Positions 1 to 11,112 are shown, counted from the stretch's first letter. The stretch is DNA of 64,000 nucleotides from Rhynchopus sp. YZ270_cl-10 (GCA_964035575.1 OZ037871.1:558001-622000); one strand, 5' to 3'. Program-made: numbers and translations. Notes: generated by a model not told the origin, from the letters alone.

Positions 1-21
1 AAAAATTCTCACACTCTACCC

Positions 22-747
22 TTAAACGGCGTCGCTCTGGGTGTGTAGTGTCACAAGGAGGTCTCTTAGCGTTGTTCGTGTCACCTTTTTCCCTTTTCCG
101 CAGAGAAGGGGTTGGTTGGGTCGTTGCTCTGACAGCGCGGGGCGGTGGTGCTGTTGGGAACGGGACAGACTTCGTGCCTTCACACCTCCTCCCCCTCCTC
201 CTCCTGCCCCGCTTCCTCTCCCCCCTTGCGAGCGTGATCTACCGCGGGTGGGAGGACGGTGGGCAGACTCCCGTTCTCTGTCGGTTCCTCTCCGACGTTC
301 GCGGTTTGGCGTGGCCGGTGTTACACCTTGGTGTTCTTCGTATACTGTGAAGCGTGGGGTGGGTATGTCGTGTGTGCTGCTGTTGTTGTTGTTGTTGGTA
401 TCCACTGTCAAAAGCCGTGCCTTCAGGGCTGCAACAACCTCCTCCCGTCGAACCGCATCGAGAATGGCGTTTTTCACAAACTCCTTATTCTCTTCTAACA
501 GAGTATGTGCCTGTACACACGTTGTGTCCAGCTCCTCGCACGCCGATTCTGCTGCCTTCAACTTCTCTTTTGTCTCCAAATGTGCGATCCGTTCATCCTC
601 CAATGCGTTTGACACCTGGTCCAACTGTCTGACCAGCTGGTTGCACAGATCGAACATACTGCTCATATGAGGATTGTCCATCAACTCCTCACCCATCTCT
701 GAAGGGAGACGCACTACTGGTGACCCGTCATAACTGCTTCCCTCCAT
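22..747 (-). CDS. Coiled-coil protein with Arg/Ser-rich C-terminal tail
   Basis: An intact 241-residue reading frame begins at 747 directly after an A/T-rich leader (TTTTAA before the ATG) and ends in TAA at 22. Residues about 30-115 are heptad-like and charged, predicting a coiled coil. A poly-Asn run (about 117-121) comes from a CAA/AAC repeat. The second half is low complexity: Arg/Ser-rich, then a poly-Gly run, then a basic C-terminus. I do not recognise the family. The layout (short coiled coil plus a basic disordered tail) would fit a cytoskeletal adaptor or RNA-associated protein, but that is only inference. The frame is favoured over the overlapping plus-strand frames because it has coiled-coil composition and a plausible start. 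Confidence 0.6.
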   Translation of the reverse strand: MEGSSYDGSPVVRLPSEMGEELMDNPHMSSMFDLCNQLVRQLDQVSNALEDERIAHLETKEKLKAAESACEELDTTCVQAHTLLEENKEFVKNAILDAVRREEVVAALKARLLTVDTNNNNNSSTHDIPTPRFTVYEEHQGVTPATPNRERRRGTDRERESAHRPPTRGRSRSQGGRGSGAGGGGGGGVKARSLSRSQQHHRPALSEQRPNQPLLCGKGKKVTRTTLRDLLVTLHTQSDAV

Positions 748-1390
748 TTAAAAGGAAGCCCTCTTTGTGTCAAAACCCAATGCAGGGGGAGGCAGGGGGA
801 ATAGGAGGGGGTCTGTGAGTGGTGGTGTATTCAAGGTAAGTGTGAAAAGGTGGGGTGGGTGATGGCAGTGTTGAGTGAGAAAGTAGTAGGTTAGTAGTGC
901 AAATTGTCAATATATTTGGGTTGTGTTGTGATAAAATACATCAGGAGTACGTAATGCGGTTGTGAAAGGGAGGAGGGAGGTGGGGTGGGGTGGGGAAAGG
1001 TTGAGAGAGAAAAGAGTGAGGGGGGAAATGGAAACTATTTTTTTTTTTTTTGTTTTAAATTTGGAGCGACCTTGGTTTTGGATGTGCGCATGAGTCATTA
1101 ATTGACGTTGGCACACATGCAGATGTCGTTCCCTTCGCTAGTGACGTTCTTCATTCCTTTTTTTACACAAAATATAATCTGACTTCAGGATATGACAAAT
1201 GAAAAAGAAAACAACTTTTTTCGTGTATCGCTCTGCAAATAAGCTGTATTTTTTCGTTGTATGAGTGTGGTGGTAAAGCACAATACTGAATGAAAAACAA
1301 ATTGCAGGTACCTTCCGTCGATTCTATTTCCTCGTTTACCACTGCTTGGTATAATTTTTTTTTGTCAATTTTGAAATACTTTTTGTGTAA
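748..1390. other. Gene-free spacer
   Basis: G-rich tracts, a T12 run near 1037-1048 and AT-rich sequence. No coding region, RNA gene or long repeat is apparent. Confidence 0.5.
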
Positions 1391-1391
1391 G

Positions 1392-1428
1392 ATAAGATGA
1401 CTCCAAGCCTCTGCTTAGCCACCTTGAG
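1392..1428. ncRNA. Hairpin family A, copy 1
   Basis: Short sequence opening with AAGATGA and closing with CACCTT. It has an internal AAGC/GCTT stem around a CTCT loop. It belongs to a family of at least 12 dispersed copies in the window (consensus arms AAGATGA...TCATCTT or CACCTT, inner arms CTAAGC...GCTTAG). The strand is uncertain because the element is nearly palindromic. Whether it is transcribed is unknown. Confidence 0.4.
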
Positions 1429-1655
1429 CAAAGGGCCGGACTGTTAACTTTATAAAAAAAAACACACACCAAGAGAAACACTTTGTTCGGTGCTCTGAAA
1501 ATAGTCTTGGATACGACTATTGAGTGTCTCGAAACCTAGTTTTTCGCCAGGCCTTTTGCTAACTTTGGGATTTTCCCCCTGAATGGCATGATGGTCAAAA
1601 AAAAATAATTTCCTGGAAAAAAAAGTACATTCCGAGCTTTCCCGCCTGGTGAAAG

Positions 1656-1684
1656 CGGTCGTCGCGCGCTTCGCGCGCGCCTCC
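1656..1684. repeat. GC-rich hairpin
   Basis: CGCGCGCTTCGCGCGCG forms a short, very stable stem-loop inside the TIR element. Confidence 0.5.
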
Positions 1685-2005
1685 CTGCCAGCCACAGGGT
1701 GGAGAGGCGAAGGGTCAGCTTTGCGAGATATAAACAAAAAACGGAATATAATCCTTTATTAACGGTCCTTGGTCTTGCGCCTTACGTACACTAACCGTAC
1801 AAAATCAATACGTCTTCCAGAAGCAGGGGCTGTTGCAACGGTTGGGTTCCTTTGAAATAAGAATGGTCAATTTTTTGCAGCTTGGGTCAAGTTTCATTTC
1901 TGGCTGCAAAATGCAAGGGAATCCCCTTAGACATTGTAAAATGGCACCGTAGGCAGGAAGAAAATAGCGTACAGCGAGCGCAGCGAGCAGAAAAATTGTA
2001 AGGTG

Positions 2006-3858
2006 TCATCGTGCCATCGTGCCATCGTGCCATCGTGCCATCGTGCCATCATGCCATCATGCCATCATGCCATCATGCCATCATGCCATCATGCCATCAT
2101 GCCATCATGCCATCATGCCATCATGCCATCATGCCATCATGCCATCATGCCATCATGCCATCATGCCATCATGCCATCATGCCATCATGCCATCATGCCA
2201 TCATGCCATCATGCCATCATGCCATCATGCCATCATGCCATCATGCCATCATGCCATCATGCCATCATGCCATCATGCCATCATGCCATCATGCCATCAT
2301 GCCATCATGCCATCATGCCATCATGCCATCATGCCATCATGCCATCATGCCATCATGCCATCATGCCATCATGCCATCATGCCATCATGCCATCATGCCA
2401 TCATGCCATCATGCCATCATGCCATCATGCCATCATGCCATCATGCCATCATGCCATCATGCCATCATGCCATCATGCCATCATGCCATCATGCCATCAT
2501 GCCATCATGCCATCATGCCATCATGCCATCATGCCATCATGCCATCATGCCATCATGCCATCATGCCATCATGCCATCATGCCATCATGCCATCATGCCA
2601 TCATGCCATCATGCCATCATGCCATCATGCCATCATGCCATCATGCCATCATGCCATCATGCCATCATGCCATCATGCCATCATGCCATCATGCCATCAT
2701 GCCATCATGCCATCATGCCATCATGCCATCATGCCATCATGCCATCATGCCATCATGCCATCATGCCATCATGCCATCATGCCATCATGCCATCATGCCA
2801 TCATGCCATCATGCCATCATGCCATCATGCCATCATGCCATCATGCCATCATGCCATCATGCCATCATGCCATCATGCCATCATGCCATCATGCCATCAT
2901 GCCATCATGCCATCATGCCATCATGCCATCATGCCATCATGCCATCATGCCATCATGCCATCATGCCATCATGCCATCATGCCATCATGCCATCATGCCA
3001 TCATGCCATCATGCCATCATGCCATCATGCCATCATGCCATCATGCCATCATGCCATCATGCCATCATGCCATCATGCCATCATGCCATCATGCCATCAT
3101 GCCATCATGCCATCATGCCATCATGCCATCATGCCATCATGCCATCATGCCATCATGCCATCATGCCATCATGCCATCATGCCATCATGCCATCATGCCA
3201 TCATGCCATCATGCCATCATGCCATCATGCCATCATGCCATCATGCCATCATGCCATCATGCCATCATGCCATCATGCCATCATGCCATCATGCCATCAT
3301 GCCATCATGCCATCATGCCATCATGCCATCATGCCATCATGCCATCATGCCATCATGCCATCATGCCATCATGCCATCATGCCATCATGCCATCATGCCA
3401 TCATGCCATCATGCCATCATGCCATCATGCCATCATGCCATCATGCCATCATGCCATCATGCCATCATGCCATCATGCCATCATGCCATCATGCCATCAT
3501 GCCATCATGCCATCATGCCATCATGCCATCATGCCATCATGCCATCATGCCATCATGCCATCATGCCATCATGCCATCATGCCATCATGCCATCATGCCA
3601 TCATGCCATCATGCCATCATGCCATCATGCCATCATGCCATCATGCCATCATGCCATCATGCCATCATGCCATCATGCCATCATGCCATCATGCCATCAT
3701 GCCATCATGCCATCATGCCATCATGCCATCATGCCATCATGCCATCATGCCATCATGCCATCATGCCATCATGCCATCATGCCATCATGCCATCATGCCA
3801 TCATGCCATCATGCCATCATGCCATCATGCCATCATGCCATCATGCCATCATGCCATC
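2006..3858. repeat. Tandem array of CATCATGC, about 230 units
   Basis: An 8-bp unit repeats over about 1.85 kb. The first five units read CATCGTGC. After that the array is invariant to its end. Because 8 is not a multiple of 3 and the unit lacks stops, all three plus frames stay open and encode the artificial peptide repeat MPSCHHAI. This is not a gene. Confidence 0.95.
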
Positions 3859-4257
3859 TGGGGGGAAATCCCCAGGTGATGGATAGCGAAAGCCCTGCCC
3901 CACCACCCCCCGTGGCATGATGGTGGCATGATGGAAAAAAAAATAAAAAACGCCCAAAAACGTGGCACGATGGCATGATGGTTAGCAAAAGGCCTGGTTT
4001 TTCGCTGGAAAAACTTAAAAAAAAACCTCAAGACCCAGAGGGCCAGACTAATAACCTGGCAAATAAGGTGAAGAACAGATAGTAAAACACCCCCCCACCA
4101 CCCCGCCACAATCCACTGCAACTGCCCTAAGGAAGACAGTGCCTGACTCTAAGCAAAAAATACGTGGGCAACTAAACATAACGTACCTGAAGAGAGGGTA
4201 AGAGCGGGTGTGTTCACACACACAGATCACAATACGTATATAAAAATACTAGGTCGG

Positions 4258-4300
4258 TAAGATGAACTCAAGCCTCACTGTGCTTAGTTCACCTAAAAGG
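4258..4300. ncRNA. Hairpin family A, copy 2
   Basis: AAGATGAACT, inner arm AAGC, loop region CTCACTGT, then GCTTAGTT and CACCT. It matches the family A fold with small sequence changes. It is followed by two copies of TTTGGGCGGTAACGTCT. Confidence 0.4.
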
Positions 4301-4589
4301 TTTGGGCGGTAACGTCTTTGGGCGGTAACGTCTCTTCCAGGGCAACAGAGATGGTGACATATTTGAGGCTAGATAGAACCCACCTTGTTGTCTGGTTGGA
4401 GTTTTTTTCCTTCGTCGTGAGGCTAAGAACCAAAAGAAAAACTTTGATTTTTAGGCTATTTATCGTGGATAGCAATAGCACGATTTCTTCACAGGGTCCA
4501 TAAAAAGAGAAGCTAAAATCCAAAAACAAAAATCCGATGTTGGTAATACAACATGTACACGGAAGAAGAAGAGGGGGGGGAAAAGAGAA

Positions 4590-4630
4590 ATTGAAAGATG
4601 AATGTTCCCTCTCACACGCACATCTGAAAG
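4590..4630. ncRNA. Hairpin family B, copy
   Basis: AAGATGAATGT ... CACACGCACATCT. It shares the outer AAGATGA start with family A, but the inner stem is changed to GTG/CAC-type pairs. Confidence 0.3.
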
Positions 4631-4639
4631 AATACTACG

Positions 4640-5786
4640 TAATATCCTAATATCCTAAGATCCTAAGATCCTAAGATCCTAAGATCCTAAGATCCTAAGA
4701 TCCTAAGATCCTAAGATCCTAAGATCCTAAGATCCTAAGATCCTAAGATCCTAAGATCCTAAGATCCTAAGATCCTAAGATCCTAAGATCCTAAGATCCT
4801 AAGATCCTAAGATCCTAAGATCCTAAGATCCTAAGATCCTAAGATCCTAAGATCCTAAGATCCTAAGATCCTAAGATCCTAAGATCCTAAGATCCTAAGA
4901 TCCTAAGATCCTAAGATCCTAAGATCCTAAGATCCTAAGATCCTAAGATCCTAAGATCCTAAGATCCTAAGATCCTAAGATCCTAAGATCCTAAGATCCT
5001 AAGATCCTAAGATCCTAAGATCCTAAGATCCTAAGATCCTAAGATCCTAAGATCCTAAGATCCTAAGATCCTAAGATCCTAAGATCCTAAGATCCTAAGA
5101 TCCTAAGATCCTAAGATCCTAAGATCCTAAGATCCTAAGATCCTAAGATCCTAAGATCCTAAGATCCTAAGATCCTAAGATCCTAAGATCCTAAGATCCT
5201 AAGATCCTAAGATCCTAAGATCCTAAGATCCTAAGATCCTAAGATCCTAAGATCCTAAGATCCTAAGATCCTAAGATCCTAAGATCCTAAGATCCTAAGA
5301 TCCTAAGATCCTAAGATCCTAAGATCCTAAGATCCTAAGATCCTAAGATCCTAAGATCCTAAGATCCTAAGATCCTAAGATCCTAAGATCCTAAGATCCT
5401 AAGATCCTAAGATCCTAAGATCCTAAGATCCTAAGATCCTAAGATCCTAAGATCCTAAGATCCTAAGATCCTAAGATCCTAAGATCCTAAGATCCTAAGA
5501 TCCTAAGATCCTAAGATCCTAAGATCCTAAGATCCTAAGATCCTAAGATCCTAAGATCCTAAGATCCTAAGATCCTAAGATCCTAAGATCCTAAGATCCT
5601 AAGATCCTAAGATCCTAAGATCCTAAGATCCTAAGATCCTAAGATCCTAAGATCCTAAGATCCTAAGATCCTAAGATCCTAAGATCCTAAGATCCTAAGA
5701 TCCTAAGATCCTAAGATCCTAAGATCCTAAGATCCTAAGATCCTAAGATCCTAAGATCCTAAGATCCTAAGATCCTAAGATCCTAA
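4640..5786. repeat. Tandem array of AAGATCCT, about 140 units
   Basis: An 8-bp unit repeated without visible interruption over about 1.14 kb. The left edge contains variant units (AATATCCT) before the pure array starts. No coding potential. Confidence 0.95.
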
Positions 5787-6398
5787 CCCTTGCGTGTTTC
5801 ACCACCTCATGACATAGATGAGACGCAACACTCATCTTTGAAAAATTTCCTGAATTGCAGACAGGAGAGAAGAGAGAAAAAAAACCCCAACCAAAAAAGG
5901 GGGCTGGATTTATACGATGACCCTGAACGGCGGTGTTTTTATTGCATTCAGCGATCACCAAGAAAGATGGGGTGTGTACTCAAAAATCACCCAAAAGGGG
6001 GTTAAAAAAAAATGATTTGCCCTTGATTTACAATATCTTATTGAGGGCGTGGTGTGCACAACGTTTTGCTGTGATTTAGCATACGAAAAAAGACGTTACT
6101 TTGTTTGATGATGACGCTCAAAAAAAAGTACGACTGGAGGGGGGGAGGGGAAAGATAGGTCAAATACAAAGAAAAGTTGATAGGGGGATGGTGGCTGCAC
6201 TGCAACGAAGACAACATCTTTAGTAAAAGATGATTAAGATAATGTTTATCGAAAAGATGGAGTTTTTGTCCACCAGCGTCTCCTCTCTTTTTGAACAAAA
6301 AAATATCTTTAAAGAAAGAGAATGATCCGAAACGTTACAGGTTAGTTACAGAGTATGCAGTGCATTGCATTACGAATGGTAACCATACATAATACATC
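5787..6398. other. Gene-free spacer
   Basis: AT-rich sequence with no convincing gene. Short open frames here lack homology or composition bias that I can recognise. Confidence 0.4.
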
Positions 6399-6399
6399 A

Positions 6400-6548
6400 T
6401 GGTTTGTAGTCAGTCTGAGTCAGACTGATTTTTGGGCCAGGCCGAGGATCGGACACTTCTCGCACTCCTCGCACTCGAGTGCGCTCTAGAGAGAGGTGCG
6501 AGGGGTGCAAGATGAGTCAGATTGACTCAGACTGACTACAAATCATAA
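6400..6548. repeat. Foldback element, about 150 bp
   Basis: The left arm (ATGGTTTGTAGTCAGTCTGA) is inverted at the right end (TCAGACTGACTACAAATCAT). The centre is GC-rich with CTCGCAC/GTGCGAG words. No open frame. It is a palindromic MITE-like repeat. Confidence 0.7.
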
Positions 6549-7309
6549 TACATATCTAACCTGCAGCCACCTACATAAAACCTGCTTGATACAAATAAAA
6601 AAGAACCCGGAAATATCCGAGAATCTTTTTTCGTATTCAAAGCACTAAAACAACAACATGCGGAACAGAGGCCAGATTACCATTCCGCGAACTGATCACT
6701 GATACATTACTTTGAGAAAGATCATTCCGTTGAGCGATATTACTTTTTACTTTATTTTTTTGATAAATTTGTTAGAATCCTGTAGCTGCCAGTTCAAAGT
6801 TGCACTTTCTGTGACATCGATACCCAACCATGTTTAAAAAATACAAAAATTTGCAACGTTTTTATAGCTGACATGCTATTCCTGTGTAGCAGTTATTGAA
6901 GGGTTGAAACAGCAGACCCTTCCGCCCTCTTGTGAAACAACACACAGCTTTGAGGACTGTATCTCGATAGACATGATTCCAATTCAGACAAAAACCTAGT
7001 AAACACGAAGAGAAAAAAAGAAAAAAGGGAGGGGGGTGGGAACTGACAGAGCCTTTGATCATGATAACACTGACAGGGTGGAAAAAATGGTACGCTGGGT
7101 TGACAGATTGGCCTGGAGGCCAAAAAAAATAATTCCGCTCGAATTCCTCGGACCTGATTACAAAGCATAATACACAAGGAGAAAGAATAGGATTTGAGGG
7201 CACATATGAAGAACACTTGATATCGTGCAAAAAACAAAAAAAACAAAAATGTAAGATGAACCTAGCCTCACATACACCGTTGTTACCTAGACACAAAAAA
7301 AAAAAAAAG
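6549..7309. other. Gene-free spacer
   Basis: AT-rich. A 185-codon minus frame spans 6862-7419 but is Phe-rich and made of poly-T/poly-A runs, so I do not accept it as a gene. Confidence 0.4.
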
Positions 7310-7350
7310 TTTGACTTGAAATACAACTCCCGCTCGTGACAGTGTATCAA
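7310..7350. ncRNA. Hairpin family C, copy 1
   Basis: TTGACTTGAAATAC ... CGCTCGTGACA ... GTGTATCAAG. The CTTGA-TAC and GTA-TCAAG arms pair. The loop shares the CTCGTG word with families A and B. Five copies occur in the window. Confidence 0.4.
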
Positions 7351-7488
7351 GAAGATTGTTTCATATACTAACCATTCTACTGAATAGAAGGTATAAGAAG
7401 ATAAAAAAAACGCTGACACCGGTACCTTCTTGCAGGAACCGCGGAAGGCGTTTTAATTAACGTTCATGCGAAGGAAAAAAAGAAGTTG

Positions 7489-7550
7489 AAGGTGCAACAC
7501 GCCTCACCGTTTATCGGCGGACACGCAGGGCACTGGTTCTCTGCGGGAAG
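7489..7550. ncRNA. Dispersed family T, copy 1
   Basis: GAAGGTGCAA, CCTCACCG, CGGCGGAC, GCAGGGCACTGGTTCTCTGC. The same ordered words occur at 39088-39160, upstream of the glycosyltransferase gene. CACCG/CGGCG can pair. Function unknown. Confidence 0.35.
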
Positions 7551-7782
7551 GGGAAGGAAAACTTAAAAGGTGCAAAAACAAAGGGACGCTGGGAGGGATA
7601 ATCTAATGTTAGGTACTGTGGGGTGCTGTTGTGGTGTTTCTTGTTATTTTGATGTAAAAAATAAATATTAGTTTCAAATACTTTCACATCAAAGAAGGAA
7701 AAGCATGAGGAGGTTCTGATCAGATACATCCTTAAAAATAAGAGAGAAGTTGGTGTGATTAGTCACCAAAAAAAAACATACT

Positions 7783-7905
7783 TCGTCATCCGCCTGAGTC
7801 CGCCAAAAAAAAAAAATCTCACCAACCCGCCCGAGTTGAGACGGACTTGAGGCGGACTTTTGACTGAGTTCGCCCAGACTCGGCCCGAGTCCGCCAAATC
7901 CTTCT
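7783..7905. repeat. GAGTCCGCC-rich short repeat region
   Basis: GAGTCCGCC, GGCGGACT and related words recur in both orientations, giving a small imperfect foldback. Confidence 0.45.
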
Positions 7906-7922
7906 CAAGTCAAGGACTTATC

Positions 7923-8043
7923 AGATAAATGTGTCATCTCGCGGACGCATCTCTCTCGTCCAAGCTGGGTATAGGGGCGAAAGACCCATCGAACCATCTA
8001 GTAGCTGGTTCACTCCGAAGTTTCCCTCAGGATAGCTGGAACC
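7923..8043 (+). rRNA. LSU (28S) rRNA fragment, domain II
   Basis: The stretch GGGTATAGGGGCGAAAGAC, followed by ATCGAACCATCTAGTAGCTG and CCGAAGTTTCCCTCAGGATA, is the universally conserved domain II segment of eukaryotic large-subunit rRNA. Only about 120 nt is recognisable. The sequence then turns into A-rich spacer, so this is a fragment rather than a complete gene. It is isolated from the other LSU pieces (46.9-48.0 kb, minus strand). It is either a pseudogene piece or part of a fragmented rRNA; the first is more likely. Confidence 0.8.
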
Positions 8044-8367
8044 AAAAAAAAAAAAAGGAGCTACACCAACACATTGAAGCAACGCGCCTGGGAATCCACA
8101 CCCTACACAACCAAGCTTCTTCTTTCTTTCCACAAAAAAGACCCCCCACACCCACCCTCTCTTTTTCTCACTTTCCCAACCCCAAACTGACAACTGATCC
8201 TCCCTAACACCCCCTGAGTTAACTGACAAAAAAACGTACACACCACCCCTGCTCCCCCCCCTCCTACCCTAACTCACCTTCCCCCCTCCCCCTCTGCTGC
8301 ATGCTTCTATACAACCCCCCCACACGCCTAAGGTATTCTCCATTCAATACCACCCCAGGATAGAACG

Positions 8368-8404
8368 TCTCATCTCTAAAGAGATGTTTTTTTTTTTTTT
8401 TTTT
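8368..8404. terminator. Hairpin followed by T-run near the kinase 3' end
   Basis: CATCTC-TAAA-GAGATG stem-loop followed by about 18 Ts on the plus strand. On the minus strand it lies just past the kinase stop codon. It resembles a Pol III-type terminator on plus or a 3' UTR hairpin on minus. The role is uncertain. Confidence 0.25.
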
Positions 8405-8426
8405 GCTTTTTTTTTGTTTTAGGATT

Positions 8427-9653
8427 TTACCTGGAACCCCATTCTTTTACTTTGAGGAATGGGGTGGACAGCGCTTCGGTAGGTCTAAGACGCTTTGCGG
8501 GGTCGAGGTGTAGCATTCCTGTTAGGAGGTCGAGGAGATCGGATTTCATGGTGCGTGGGGCGTGCTCTGCGTTCATTACGATGGATTTGAGGCGGGGGTG
8601 AGAGTTTCGTTGGGTGCGATGCGATTTGCGGAGGAGTTGATCCGCCTCCCTACGGTACGAACCCCAACACGGCCCAACCAACTGCTCCATATCTTCTAAA
8701 TGGTATACGTCGTCGTCTGTCTTAAACAACAATCTCCCCAACACCATTTCACCTAATACACATCCAGCGGACCACATATCACTTTCCATGGACCATTCTC
8801 CTTCGCTTAAGATGACTTCGGGTGCACGATAGTTCCGTGTCTGTACCACATCCCATTTGTATTCGTTGTCGTACTGCGCGCTGCCGAAATCAATCAAAAC
8901 CACCTCAGGGTTGACCGGGGAGACCACTGCCCGTCCATTAATGTAAGTGGTGAAAAGGGAGCCCTTCTTAAAAAGGATATTCTCAGGTTTAATGTCTGTG
9001 TGAATAATTTTAAGGGAGCGGAGGCTCTGTAGGGTGTTAAGAAGGGAGGTGGCAACAGAGCGGATCGTTTGGAGGTCAAAGGGAGCAAAATCGTTCTTCT
9101 CCAAAACCTGAAAAATGGACGGCCCATGCGAAGGGAAAACAAGACAAACATGCCCATCAAAAACAAAGTCATCAAGAAGACGAACAACTCCTTCACACTT
9201 CGCACGCTGCGCATCTCTAAGCATCTTTGCCTCAATCAACGTCGATTCATGATACCGTTTAATCGCATGAACAATCTTAATGGCAACAGGGGAACCCGAT
9301 GCACGAGAAGACGAATCCGACCCTGACGTCGACGCTGAGTACGGCTGACACAGCATTACCTTTGCGAAGGTCCCCTGACCAAGCTTGCGCAGTACATGGT
9401 ACTGCTGCGACCGATTCCGCAGAGTAGATGTGTATTCACAAAACTGCAAACGACCGTCATTCGGTGTCTCACTGCGTGTCCGTCTCCTCCGCTTCCTCGG
9501 CTGTGTCGACGGCTGGCCAGAAGAGCAACCATCATTCGTAATCAGACTTGACACTGAAGACTCTGCTGCAGTGTACTGAGTATTCGTGCTGAACGAGCCC
9601 CTCCTGCGTTTGTCATCTCGGTCATGCGACGGTTCATATGCCCTCTTACCCAT
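8427..9653 (-). CDS. CLK/LAMMER-type dual-specificity protein kinase
   Basis: A 408-residue intronless frame. The chosen start (MGKRAYEPS) follows a pyrimidine-rich leader. An in-frame ATG 87 bp upstream would add only a Pro-rich translated repeat. The N-terminal ~110 residues are basic and Ser-rich, like the RS-rich tails of CLKs. The kinase domain follows: G-loop GQGTFAKV, VAIK lysine, HTDIKPEN catalytic loop and DFGSA. Then come the activation-segment TRNYRAPE and, in place of the family signature EHLAMMERILG, the degenerate YHLEDMEQLVG. CLKs phosphorylate SR splicing factors in the nucleus, which fits a genome with spliceosomal introns. All catalytic residues are present, so activity is likely. 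Family assignment rests on overall order and the LAMMER-like block. Confidence 0.9.
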   Translation of the reverse strand: MGKRAYEPSHDRDDKRRRGSFSTNTQYTAAESSVSSLITNDGCSSGQPSTQPRKRRRRTRSETPNDGRLQFCEYTSTLRNRSQQYHVLRKLGQGTFAKVMLCQPYSASTSGSDSSSRASGSPVAIKIVHAIKRYHESTLIEAKMLRDAQRAKCEGVVRLLDDFVFDGHVCLVFPSHGPSIFQVLEKNDFAPFDLQTIRSVATSLLNTLQSLRSLKIIHTDIKPENILFKKGSLFTTYINGRAVVSPVNPEVVLIDFGSAQYDNEYKWDVVQTRNYRAPEVILSEGEWSMESDMWSAGCVLGEMVLGRLLFKTDDDVYHLEDMEQLVGPCWGSYRREADQLLRKSHRTQRNSHPRLKSIVMNAEHAPRTMKSDLLDLLTGMLHLDPAKRLRPTEALSTPFLKVKEWGSR

Positions 9654-10556
9654 TGTGCTGTGAAGGGAAGGGGGAGGAGGGGGAAGGAGGGGGAAGGGGT
9701 GGGAAGGGGAGGATAGGGAGGGGGGATTGGGATGCTGCAATGAGGGGAGGGGTTATGTGAATGATAGATGAGGGAGGGGGGATGGGGAGGGGGATGGGGG
9801 ATGGGGAAGTTTAAAAAGGTGCCTTTTTTGGATTTTACGTTTTTGAAAAAAACAAAGTGAAGTGGCTAAAAAGGATCTGTAAATTTGCTTTTTTTTTTTT
9901 GAAAAATCTCGAATTTTGTTTAGGTGTTAAAACACCCAACAGGGTGTGTTTTCACTGTTTTTTATTTTTTTTTTAAATATGGTTTTTGTTCGGGTTTTAT
10001 TGTGTTGAGGATTGCCGAAGGAATCCCGCCTCACACCTGGGAAGTCTGGGGTATGTACTTTAATGTTGATAATTTTTAGTGCAGCTGCCAGACGAGACAG
10101 TTGTTCACATACAGACTTTTTAAATATTTTTGCAATGAGCTTCGGCTATCACCGTTGTCAGACAAGACAATGGTTGGATTTGTTTTTCACAATATCACCT
10201 GAAATGGCTAGGACTCCTCTCTTCTCGTACAGACAGCACACTTCCTCCCTAAGAGCGTGGCAGAGAAATTGCATCAATGATCAATCTCATCTCCTTTTCC
10301 ATTTAAAGAAGAGAAAAGCACAAAAAGGACGTTCAAAAACAAAACATCCTAAACGATACATCAAATGGAAACTCTGGTCTGACCTTTTTTTCGGATTGCT
10401 TTCACAAAAAATCAAAATAAAGTATAAAAAAAAGTCGCGAAGAGAGACAAAATCATATGGGGCTGGGGTGGCATCGAGAAAGAGTGAGGTTAAAGAAAAC
10501 GGAAGGCTGATGGATAATGCTAATCTTTTTGCCATCCTGTACAATAAAAAACCAAA
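9654..10556. other. Kinase upstream region and spacer
   Basis: GGGGAGG/GGGGATGG-rich tract (9655-9810) directly upstream of the kinase start, i.e. polypyrimidine on the coding strand. It is followed by AT-rich spacer. A 184-codon plus frame (10012-10566) exists but is not recognisable. Confidence 0.4.
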
Positions 10557-10597
10557 GTTGACTTGAAATATAAAGCCTCTCGTGAACAGTATACCAA
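10557..10597. ncRNA. Hairpin family C, copy 2
   Basis: TTGACTTGAAATATAAAGCC, then TCTCGTGAACAGTATACC. Same order of blocks as the other family C copies. Confidence 0.4.
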
Positions 10598-10978
10598 ACA
10601 AACAAAAAAAGGAATCTAGTTTTGATCAGTTGGAAAAAAAAAAGTGCTAGCTGTTTCCGCAAACTATCTACTTTTTGTAGGAATGGAGGGGGGAAAAAAA
10701 AGATCTGCTGAAAAGATGAATCATTCGTTTCACAGAGAGACAAAATGTATCTAACAGAAATATTAGTCCCCGCACCGCTCAAGTCAAGAGCACTTTACGG
10801 ACAGGCTTTACGGACCCCTTCACACAGCGAGGCAATACAAATACGATTATCGACTCCAACATTCAAATAATTTCTTTTCGCGATCACTGCTTTTTCTCTG
10901 AAGCCAAGGGTGGGGAAACGACGGGGGGGGAGGGGGTCTTTTTTGTGCAAAAAAGAAAAGGAAAAAAAAAGATGCTTT

Positions 10979-11016
10979 ATGAGATGAACCTAAGCCTCTC
11001 GTGCTTAGTCATCTTG
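10979..11016. ncRNA. Hairpin family A, copy 3 (near-perfect)
   Basis: Outer arms AGATGA/TCATCT and inner arms CTAAGC/GCTTAG pair without mismatch around loop CTCTCGT. This is the best-folded member of the family. Confidence 0.5.
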
Positions 11017-11067
11017 AAAATTCTCTTCAAATAATAGTAAATGCACATCTAACTTTAGGAATAGATG

Positions 11068-11112
11068 TTGATGCAGCCATCACGATGCCAGCCATCCAGA
11101 TGAAAGCACAAA
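11068..11112. ncRNA. Dispersed family D, copy 1
   Basis: CACGATGCCAGCCATCC followed by AGATGAAAGCACAA. The closing word ATGAAAGCACAA is shared by five dispersed copies. Confidence 0.4.

Larger units (their letters stand above)
1540..4010. mobile_element. Terminal-inverted-repeat element carrying the CATCATGC array
   Basis: The left end (about 1540-1567: TTTTTCGCCAGGCCTTTTGC) reappears inverted at about 3980-4008 (GCAAAAGGCCTGGTTTTTCG). Both ends are accompanied by GCATGATGG words, which are the reverse complement of the unit of the internal array. No transposase is present, so it looks like a non-autonomous foldback/MITE whose interior has expanded. Exact ends and target duplication are not clear. 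Confidence 0.45.

Noticed and set aside
2003-3920. Three overlapping ~630-codon plus frames (MPSCHHAI repeats)
   Set aside because: They are the three translations of a pure 8-bp tandem array without stops. No non-repeat domain or leader.
6862-7419. 185-codon minus-strand frame
   Set aside because: Phe/Cys-rich from T-runs and overlaps a family C element. No domain.
10012-10566. 184-codon plus-strand frame
   Set aside because: Lys-rich, driven by A-rich sequence, no recognisable motif, and overlaps a dispersed family C element.
10979-11016. C/D-box snoRNA (AGATGA resembles a C box)
   Set aside because: No consistent CTGA D box near the 3' arm across copies; kept as an unassigned hairpin family.
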